Source: Oscillospiraceae bacterium (GTDB lineage Bacteria > Bacillota > Clostridia > Oscillospirales > Oscillospiraceae). Taken from it: a stretch of 7,640 bases of DNA. Below are positions 1 to 4,800 of this stretch, piece after piece (within the stretch, counting starts at the first letter, position 1; every line of letters starts with the position of its first letter). Under the pieces are notes generated by a model that saw only the letters and a list, made by a program, of their open reading frames with translations, was not told the origin of the DNA and made no database searches. The position numbers and the translations under genes are program-made. Location: positions 1 through 7,640 of the forward strand of contig JAIEIQ010000189.1 in the NCBI GenBank assembly GCA_029065305.1. Direction: 5' to 3'.

Positions 1-231
1 AACTGGGTGAGGCTTAAATTTGCTGCCATGAACCTCAAAAAGCTGGCAAGGTGGAAAACCAGAAAGCGCTTTGCTCCCTCCTCCTCTGCCACTTCCTACA
101 TTTTATCCCTCATTAACTTTGTGGCCTGTCTGGTAATGAAGACAGACAGGCCCCTTTTCGACAGTCTGAGGGCAGGGTGGCGGAGCCATCCTGCCCTTTT
201 GGGTGCTATTTGTCAAAAGCTGGGTTGGTGA
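1..231 (+). CDS. IS1182-like transposase, C-terminal end (partial, 5' end outside window)
   Basis: The frame is open from the first base and stops at TGA 229-231, so the gene enters from the left. The first residues read NWVRLKFAAMNLKKLARWK. I recognise this as the kind of sequence found at the C-terminus of IS1182-type DDE transposases (a hydrophobic helix ending in a MNLKKLA motif), which cut and paste the insertion sequence. The remaining residues are low in information and pass through two terminator hairpins. The last part therefore probably reads out of the element into flanking DNA, overlapping the convergent catalase stop by 26 bases. The catalytic domain lies outside the window. The family call rests on pattern memory of a short segment. 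The alternative is a non-coding open frame next to a terminator. Confidence 0.5.
   Translation, partial: NWVRLKFAAMNLKKLARWKTRKRFAPSSSATSYILSLINFVACLVMKTDRPLFDSLRAGWRSHPALLGAICQKLGW
123..158 (+). terminator. Rho-independent terminator after the transposase
   Basis: A perfect 10-bp stem, GGCCTGTCTG (123-132) with CAGACAGGCC (143-152), encloses a 10-base loop and is followed by CCTTTT. The T-run is on the plus strand only, so it would end transcription arriving from the left, that is from the transposase. Confidence 0.65.
170..200 (+). terminator. Strong hairpin terminator, probably originally the bidirectional cotJC terminator
   Basis: A 12-bp stem pairs 170-181 with 185-196 (GGGCAGG with CCTGCCC, then GTGGC with GCCAT including one G-T pair). 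The loop is GGA and TTTT follows at 197-200. It lies 5-10 bases beyond the stop of the minus-strand catalase gene, where that gene's own terminator would be expected. Read on the minus strand, the A-run precedes the stem as in a bidirectional terminator. After the stem, however, a T-run is replaced by TCAGACTGTC. This suggests that the insertion sequence joined exactly at the foot of the stem. Confidence 0.65.
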
Positions 232-727
232 AGTAGACGTTTTTCTGGTTCATGCGCTCCTTTGCCAGACGCAGGCCTTCGCCGAAGCGCTGGAAGTGAA
301 CGATTTCCCGGGCGCGGAGGAATTTGATGACATCGCTTACGTCGGGGTCGTCGCTCAGGCGCAGGATATTGTCGTAGGTGACGCGGGCCTTCTGCTCTGC
401 TGCCAAATCCTCTGTCAAATCGGCAATAGTATCGCCTGTAACCTGCATGGTCGCGGCGGTCCAGGGGGTGCCGGAGGCAAACTGAGGATATACACCAGTG
501 GTGTGGTCCACAAAGTAGGTATCAAATCCGGCGGTTTTGATCTGCTCCTCGCTGAGATTCCGGGTCAACTGGTGGACAATGGTTCCAACCATTTCCAAAT
601 GTCCGAGCTCCTCAGTTCCAATGTCTGTAAGCAACCCCTTCAACTCCGGATATGGCATAGAAAAACGCTGGCTGAGGTAGCGCAGAGACGCCCCCAGCTC
701 ACCGTCCGGTCCCCCAAACTGCAATAG
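206..727 (-). pseudogene. cotJC: CotJC-type manganese catalase, 5'-truncated by integration of the recombinase element
   Basis: About 173 residues of a dimanganese catalase (2 H2O2 to 2 H2O + O2) of the CotJC spore-coat type are encoded, ending FTNPAFDK. All five ligand positions known from the Lactiplantibacillus plantarum manganese catalase are recognisable. They are the Glu in GGPDGEL, the Glu and His in TEELGHLEM, the Glu in AAEQKARVTY and the His in AREIVHFQRF. What is missing is the N-terminal stretch of roughly 30 residues that normally precedes the QFGGPDGEL motif. Family similarity begins at about base 720-727, two bases from the stop codon of the adjacent recombinase. The frame stays open upstream to 910, but that part lies inside the recombinase gene in another frame and does not resemble catalase. 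The gene is thus either a dead remnant or, if the element excises precisely during sporulation, the 3' half of a split but restorable gene. The 5' half is not in the window. Confidence 0.85.
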
Positions 728-735
728 GCTACGAT
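715..735. other. Putative attachment-site junction (att) of the serine-recombinase element in cotJC
   Basis: This is where catalase similarity (codons for QFGGPDGEL, below about 721) meets the recombinase stop codon (TAG, minus strand, 729-731). Large serine recombinases commonly sit next to one end of their element and recombine at a 2-bp core inside short, imperfectly symmetric att sites. The exact core cannot be fixed without the other junction or an uninterrupted cotJC. Confidence 0.55.
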
Positions 736-2192
736 AGTGCCTGAAGGTCCGCGCGGTAAACAATAGAAAGGACAGCGGCTTCTTTATCAAAAACACATCG
801 TTCAATAATAGCGCGCAGGGCACTGTTTTGCAGCGCTGGAACAGCATTTTGTTCCAGCGCTGCTTCAATTTCCGCCAAAAGAGACGCGCTATCCACGTTC
901 GCTTCTGCACGAAAGCCCTCTAAATCCTGCTGGATATCCGCTTCATACTGCTCTAACTCCCTTTTGGCGGCGGCGAACTCCTCTAAATCCATTGCCTTGG
1001 CAAGATAGGCATCCAGAAGCCTGCTCTGCTTCAACTTCACCTGCCGCAGCGCACTCTCCAGCGCGGGAGCCAAACCACCTCCTGAGTGCGGTTTCTCTGT
1101 TATCTCATAATCCAGCTGCCCGGTGGTCTGGATGTCAGCGGCCAGACGGGCAAGAACCGCCTCCTCCAGCAGGTCACAGCGGATATGCTGGGAATACCCG
1201 CAGCGGCCCCGGGTGTAGCTGCCGCATTTATAGTAGTGGGGCTTTGCGAAAACCAGTGTTACCCCGCAGGCAGCCCAGCGGACTATACCGGACAGCAGCC
1301 GTTTTCCCTCCTCAGCAGGCCGGGCCTTGCCCCTGTGCAGGGCCTTCTCCTCCTTCAGGCGGCATTGAACGGCCTCCCAGGCCTCCGGAGAAACCAGCGG
1401 CTGGTGCTCTGCATCGGCGATAATCAGGTTCTCACCGCCGCTCCGGCGGGCACGGCCATCGGGATTCCACCGGAGCTTTCCCGTGTAGACGGGGTTTCCC
1501 AAAATATATTCTACCGTTCTGCTCTCAAACCGATTCCCCCGGTGGGTGCGTACCCCCAGGCGGTTGAGCTCCCTGGCAATGGAGAAGAAGCCCTTCCCGG
1601 CCAGGAAGCTGTCAAATATATACCGGACCCAGCCTTCCTCCCGCTCCTCCGGCACGAGCCGCCCTCCCTCCGCCCGGTAGCCGAAGGCGGCGGCACACTG
1701 GAGCTTCCCCCGCTGGGCGTTGACAGCCATGCTGCGCTTGACCTCCTGGCTGAGGCGGATGGAGTAGAACTCGTCCATCCACTCAATAATCCGCTCCATC
1801 AGGGAGCCGAAGGGCCCAGCCGCCAGGGGCTCCGTGATGCTGAGAACTTCGATGCCGCACTTGGAGCGGAGGACAGACTTGTAAAAAATGCTCTCCTCCT
1901 GGTTTCTGGCAAAGCGGGAAAACTTCCACACCAGGATAGCAGAGAAGGGGCAATCCTTCTCCTTAGCGGCAGCGATCATCGCCAGAAACGCAGGCCGCCG
2001 TTCCGCCCTTTTCCCGGAGATTCCGGCATCTATATAAATGTGTTCCCGGAGAATGGTCATGTTCTCCCGAACTGCGTATTTCTCGATCTCCTCCAGCTGG
2101 CTGTCCGGAGAGAGCTCGGCTTGGTCCTCGGTGGACACGCGGATATAGACGGCGGCAGAGCGGGGGAGGGACGCTGCTGACATTTCCGGCAT
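729..2192 (-). CDS. Large serine recombinase (site-specific integrase)
   Basis: The product has 487 residues and catalyses integration and excision through a serine-DNA intermediate. The N-terminal resolvase domain (about 13-150) has the YIRVSTEDQ motif, with nucleophile Ser20 and Arg18, and the WKFSRFAR motif with Arg93 and Arg96. The recombinase DNA-binding domain (about 162-245) includes FGYRAEGG, IARELNRLGVRT and ILGNPVYTGKLRW. A zinc-ribbon region follows (about 299-340), then a charged coiled coil (about 370-450) and the C-terminus. The ribbon's first cysteine is replaced by Trp306 (VRWAACG); Cys309, Cys323 and Cys331 remain. I chose ATG 2192 because a GAGGT ribosome binding site lies 6 bases upstream and it places the catalytic motif at the usual distance. 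The frame is open back to 2426, but those residues are not recombinase-like and overlap the divergent small gene. Its 3' end abuts truncated cotJC, which implies that cotJC is its attachment gene. No terminator follows it on the minus strand. Confidence 0.92.
   Translation of the reverse strand: MPEMSAASLPRSAAVYIRVSTEDQAELSPDSQLEEIEKYAVRENMTILREHIYIDAGISGKRAERRPAFLAMIAAAKEKDCPFSAILVWKFSRFARNQEESIFYKSVLRSKCGIEVLSITEPLAAGPFGSLMERIIEWMDEFYSIRLSQEVKRSMAVNAQRGKLQCAAAFGYRAEGGRLVPEEREEGWVRYIFDSFLAGKGFFSIARELNRLGVRTHRGNRFESRTVEYILGNPVYTGKLRWNPDGRARRSGGENLIIADAEHQPLVSPEAWEAVQCRLKEEKALHRGKARPAEEGKRLLSGIVRWAACGVTLVFAKPHYYKCGSYTRGRCGYSQHIRCDLLEEAVLARLAADIQTTGQLDYEITEKPHSGGGLAPALESALRQVKLKQSRLLDAYLAKAMDLEEFAAAKRELEQYEADIQQDLEGFRAEANVDSASLLAEIEAALEQNAVPALQNSALRAIIERCVFDKEAAVLSIVYRADLQALS
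830..863. repeat. Perfect 14-bp inverted repeat inside the recombinase gene
   Basis: GCAGCGCTGGAACA (830-843) is the exact reverse complement of TGTTCCAGCGCTGC (850-863), with a 6-base spacer. It lies within the last 45 codons of the recombinase, about 100 bases from the presumed att junction. Neither strand carries a T-run after it, so it is not a classical terminator. It may form a stable structure near the 3' end of the recombinase mRNA, or be a by-product of the repeated peptide pattern ALEQNAVPALQNSAL. Confidence 0.8.
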
Positions 2193-2270
2193 AGGGATAC
2201 CTCGCTTTCCGGCACGTTCCAGGTTCATAGGACAGCCCGGCGGTGCGTATGGTGGTCCGGGGGTGTTTGG

Positions 2271-2489
2271 ATGGGAAAACAGGAGATCAAAACGGTATCC
2301 TTTGTCCATGCGGGGGAACGGCTGGCTGACACTGCGGAGCTGACGGAGGAGGAGAGTGCGCAGCTGGGAACGTGGCTGAAAGCCATCTGTCTGAATGATA
2401 TGTTCCAGGGAAGGGCGGTATTTCATGGCGCAGGAGATTTTTACCTGGAAAAATTGTCCGATAAAAAGAAGAAACCCGCTTCAATATAA
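2271..2489 (+). CDS. Small divergent protein of unknown function (72 residues), next to the recombinase
   Basis: The ORF encodes a 72-residue soluble, mixed-charge protein starting MGKQEIKTVSFVHAGERL, with a probable amphipathic helix (ELTEEESAQLGTWLKAICL) and a lysine-rich tail. Its composition looks like a real protein rather than an antisense shadow. It runs divergently from the recombinase, with start codons 78 bases apart. The ribosome binding site is weak (GGGGGTG, 5 bases before ATG). I do not recognise a named family; its style resembles small accessory proteins of clostridial prophages and integrative elements. Position makes a role in controlling the recombinase, for example as a recombination directionality factor or regulator, conceivable, but nothing in the sequence proves it. 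The alternative is a non-coding leader of the recombinase. Confidence 0.5.
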   Translation: MGKQEIKTVSFVHAGERLADTAELTEEESAQLGTWLKAICLNDMFQGRAVFHGAGDFYLEKLSDKKKKPASI

Positions 2490-2552
2490 CGTATTTTCAA
2501 AATTGTAAAAACATTCAGGCGCTGTTTTGAATAATATTTCTATGGCGGACTA

Positions 2553-2581
2553 TTGAAAAATTTTCCTTTCTGTGGTATCAT
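2553..2581 (+). promoter_or_regulatory. SigA-type promoter with extended -10 for the surface operon
   Basis: TTGAAA (2553-2558) and TATCAT (2576-2581) are separated by 17 bases. A TG dinucleotide one base before the -10 gives an extended -10. It sits in the AT-rich gap 2490-2635, about 55 bases upstream of the polymerase-like gene, and is the only good promoter I see ahead of the three plus-strand genes. Nothing else recognisable lies in that 146-base gap. Confidence 0.6.
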
Positions 2582-2635
2582 ATATCTGCTAAAATTGCTA
2601 TAGGGGCTTTATAGAAGCTTCTCTGCGGATACTGG

Positions 2636-4012
2636 ATGGGAGGGGATTGCGCGATTGTTGAATGGAAAAGCTGGCCCAGTAAATTACTAAATCACGATAT
2701 TGTAATTATACTCACACTCGCGGTGGTAATTCTCACGTTATTGGGGGCGGGCTCGCCTGTCTTTGTGGGACTGGTGGGGGTGATGCTATGCGCGGTGGGG
2801 CTGATGCAGCGGCCCGCCCAGACAGATCTGAAGGTGCTCCTGCCGCTGCTGTTCTACAACGCGGCTTCCGTCGCTTCGGCTCTGGCGGCGGGGGAGAGTG
2901 CTGTGGAGGGCTATGTGTCTATGCAGGCAATCCTCCCCGTGCTCTACCTTCTGCTGGCCTGTCTGGACGATGGGGGACGGCTCCTTCTGCGGCGGCTGTG
3001 CGTCCTGTGGGCGGGAGGAGCGGCGATGGTTGGGATCCTACGGTTTACCGCGCTGGCGCTGGCTGGCGGGGCGGGACGGCTGGGATGGCCGCTGGGAAAT
3101 CCTAACGCACTGGGGTGCTTCCTGGTTTTGGGATGGTTTGTTCTCAGGGGTTGTCTGGAGGAGCCGGGGTGGAACTGGCTTGTACATCTGGAGCCGGTGA
3201 TTCTGACGGCGCTGGCGCTGACACTGTCTATGGAGAGCTTTTTGGCCCTGGCGGTGGGGATGCTGACGCTGATGCTCGAACGGAAGCGGCGGGTCTCCTG
3301 GGGAGAGGTCCTGCGGTATGCCTGGGAACTTCTTGCCAAAGCGGCTCTGGGCGTTGGAACCGGGGTTCTGCTGTTCCTCGCCGGGGACCGGACAGGACGG
3401 CCTTGGATGTGCCTGCTGGTGCTGGTTTGCGGACTGTGGGCAGTGCTTTGCTGGAGGACCCTGGGGCGGTTTCTGGAGGCGTATCCCTGGATGGCGGTCT
3501 TGATCGCCGGGACCGGCGCACTGGTGGCCGCAGCCGCTGTGGTGATGAGGCCCAGCTCCATCGCTACATTTATAGAGCGGCTGGAGATGATGACCGACGG
3601 GCTGGGTTATCTGGGCGAGCGTCCTCTGCTGGGGGTGGGGCCCTATCGCTGGAGGTACCTGAACCTGGACAGCGGGGACAAATACTTCAATACCTGGTTT
3701 ATCCACAACACCCTGATCCACACCGGCGTGGAGGTGGGGCTTCCGGCGGCGGCCGCGCTGCTGTTTATCCTGTTCCAGTTCTGCCGGAAGCGGAAAACGG
3801 CGGCGGAGCGGGGAGCGCTGGCGGCGTTTTTTACCCACAATATGCTGGATGTCTCCTGGTTCTCGCCTGGGATTGCGGCGCTGTTCCTGCTGACTGCCGG
3901 TGAGCCCCGGCTGGGCGGGCGGCAGATGCGGAGCGGTCTGTGGAGAGTTCTGTTTGGGGGGTATGCGCTGTACTTTGTCTACACGGTGTACCGGTATAGG
4001 GTTGGAATGTAG
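2636..4012 (+). CDS. O-antigen ligase/Wzy-like polytopic membrane protein
   Basis: The product has 458 residues and is very hydrophobic, with about 11-12 predicted membrane segments. The first two are at about 22-38 and 43-57 and the last near 440. A conserved-looking NPNALG motif lies around 155. A large extracytoplasmic loop at about 310-360 contains GERPLLGVGPYRW (around 333) and WFIHNTLIHTGVEVG (His357-Asn358). This loop, with GVGP followed by HNxxxxxxxExG and a hydrophobic helix, is the hallmark of the O-antigen ligase/Wzy superfamily (Wzy_C). Those proteins polymerise lipid-linked glycans or ligate them to acceptors at the outer face of the membrane. The acceptor in this presumed Gram-positive host cannot be read from sequence. 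The gene is first in an operon, 9 bases before the amidase gene. The start is uncertain: ATG 2636 has no upstream ribosome binding site, while a strong GGGAGGGG (2638-2645) lies just inside the gene, 8 bases before an in-frame ATT (2654). Confidence 0.75.
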   Translation: MGGDCAIVEWKSWPSKLLNHDIVIILTLAVVILTLLGAGSPVFVGLVGVMLCAVGLMQRPAQTDLKVLLPLLFYNAASVASALAAGESAVEGYVSMQAILPVLYLLLACLDDGGRLLLRRLCVLWAGGAAMVGILRFTALALAGGAGRLGWPLGNPNALGCFLVLGWFVLRGCLEEPGWNWLVHLEPVILTALALTLSMESFLALAVGMLTLMLERKRRVSWGEVLRYAWELLAKAALGVGTGVLLFLAGDRTGRPWMCLLVLVCGLWAVLCWRTLGRFLEAYPWMAVLIAGTGALVAAAAVVMRPSSIATFIERLEMMTDGLGYLGERPLLGVGPYRWRYLNLDSGDKYFNTWFIHNTLIHTGVEVGLPAAAALLFILFQFCRKRKTAAERGALAAFFTHNMLDVSWFSPGIAALFLLTAGEPRLGGRQMRSGLWRVLFGGYALYFVYTVYRYRVGM

Positions 4013-4021
4013 GGGGAGGTT

Positions 4022-4696
4022 ATGAATGAGAAAAAAGGTTCTTTTCTGAGCGTCTGGCTCCTTTTGGCTGGGCTGGGAGCGGCGGCGGGGGCGGTTTTAT
4101 GGGCCTGCCTGGACAGCCGGGCGGCTCTGCCGGAGCTGGTGGGGCGGACGCTGACGGAGCAGGAGACAGAGGAGGTGATTGCACGGAACAGCCCGCTGAT
4201 CGACTACGTATATCTGAGCCCGAACGCGGATTTTCCCAGGGCGGACGGGATCAAAAAAATCACAATCCACCACATGGCGGAGGAGCTGACGCTGGAGCGG
4301 CTGGGGAGGGTGTTCGGCAACCGGGACCGGCAGGCGTCGTCTAACTACGCTGTGGATACGGATGGCCGGGTGGCCCTCTATGTGGAGGAGCGCGACCGGG
4401 CCTGGACCTCCTCCAGCCGGGAAAATGACCACCAGGCGGTGACCATCGAGGTGGCCAACGACGAGATCGGCGGGGACTGGCACGTGAGCGATGCGGCCTA
4501 TGAAGCCCTCATTGAGCTGTGCGTGGATATCTGCCGGAGAAACGGCATCCAGAAGCTGGTCTACACCGGTGACGCGGAGGGGAATTTGACCATCCACCAG
4601 TTTTTTAATGAGAACACCGAGTGCCCCGGCCCCTACCTGACAGGGAAAATGCCGGAGATTGCCAGAGAGGTGACGCGGAGGCTGGAGGTGGCATAA
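4022..4696 (+). CDS. Membrane-anchored N-acetylmuramoyl-L-alanine amidase (Amidase_2/PGRP fold)
   Basis: The product has 224 residues. A short Lys-containing start and one hydrophobic segment (8-30) act as an uncleaved signal anchor; Cys29 sits in a poor lipobox (LWAC), so a lipoprotein is less likely. The zinc amidase domain covers about 58-220. ITIHHM provides His83, IHQFF provides His192 and TECPGPYL provides Cys201, matching the His-His-Cys zinc set of T7 lysozyme and PGRPs. The SSNYAVDTDGRVALYVEE and VTIEVAND segments are typical of clostridial members. The enzyme would cut the amide bond between MurNAc and the stem peptide outside the membrane. The His192-Cys201 gap is one residue longer than in the clostridial members I remember. 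The GGGGGAGG ribosome binding site lies only 2 bases before ATG, directly after the stop of the preceding gene, so translational coupling is likely. The context suggests local wall opening for surface polymer or adhesin assembly. Confidence 0.9.
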   Translation: MNEKKGSFLSVWLLLAGLGAAAGAVLWACLDSRAALPELVGRTLTEQETEEVIARNSPLIDYVYLSPNADFPRADGIKKITIHHMAEELTLERLGRVFGNRDRQASSNYAVDTDGRVALYVEERDRAWTSSSRENDHQAVTIEVANDEIGGDWHVSDAAYEALIELCVDICRRNGIQKLVYTGDAEGNLTIHQFFNENTECPGPYLTGKMPEIAREVTRRLEVA

Positions 4697-4697
4697 A

Positions 4698-4784
4698 ATG
4701 GAAAAACAATCGCGGAAACGCGCTTATATATATAAGCACCAAGGCTCGCAGAGCCTTGGTAATTCTACATTAAATGCGGTATGA
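4698..4784 (+). CDS. Possible 28-residue leader peptide between amidase and adhesin genes
   Basis: ATG 4698 begins one base after the amidase stop. The ORF runs 28 codons to TGA 4782-4784, with a basic peptide starting MEKQSRKRAYIYKHQG. A strong GGAGGTGG (4684-4691), embedded in the last amidase codons, lies 6 bases upstream. The stop codon runs directly into the AAAGGAG ribosome binding site of the adhesin gene. The ORF spans three hairpins, so ribosome movement over it could affect their folding. An ORF this short can arise by chance, and the GGAGGTGG also encodes amidase residues. Confidence 0.3.
   Translation: MEKQSRKRAYIYKHQGSQSLGNSTLNAV
4711..4760 (+). promoter_or_regulatory. Cluster of three adjacent hairpins upstream of the adhesin gene
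   Basis: CGCG-GAAA-CGCG (4711-4722) has a GNRA-type tetraloop. A perfect 16-base palindrome GCTTATATATATAAGC (4722-4737) follows, then a perfect 10-bp stem ACCAAGGCTC/GAGCCTTGGT with loop GCA (4738-4760). No T-run follows the last stem, so it is not a standard terminator. Possible roles are mRNA processing or stabilisation, letting the adhesin be expressed differently from the upstream genes, or attenuation coupled to the mini-ORF. The AT-rich palindrome could also be a protein-binding operator. Confidence 0.6.
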
Positions 4785-4800
4785 AAGGAGCTCGGGTGAG

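Noticed and set aside
728..910. Open frame continuing upstream of the catalase fragment to an ATG at 910
   Set aside because: It lies inside the recombinase gene in another frame, does not resemble the CotJC N-terminus and has no convincing ribosome binding site; it is a chimeric open frame across the insertion junction.
1086..2180. Long plus-strand open frame opposite the recombinase
   Set aside because: It is antisense to clear recombinase motifs and has no family features of its own.
2193..2426. N-terminal extension of the recombinase to ATG 2426 or ATG 2228
   Set aside because: The extra residues are not recombinase-like, overlap the divergent small gene and lack a good ribosome binding site, whereas ATG 2192 has GAGGT at proper spacing.
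3038..3903. Several long open frames on both strands within the Wzy-like gene
   Set aside because: Their Gly/Ala/Arg/Pro-rich compositions are typical of GC-rich frame shadows; the 2636-4012 frame alone has coherent membrane segments and motifs.
4722..4737. 16-base palindrome considered as a transposon or recombinase target
   Set aside because: No direct repeat, IS end or att-like partner elsewhere in the window; kept only as part of the hairpin cluster.
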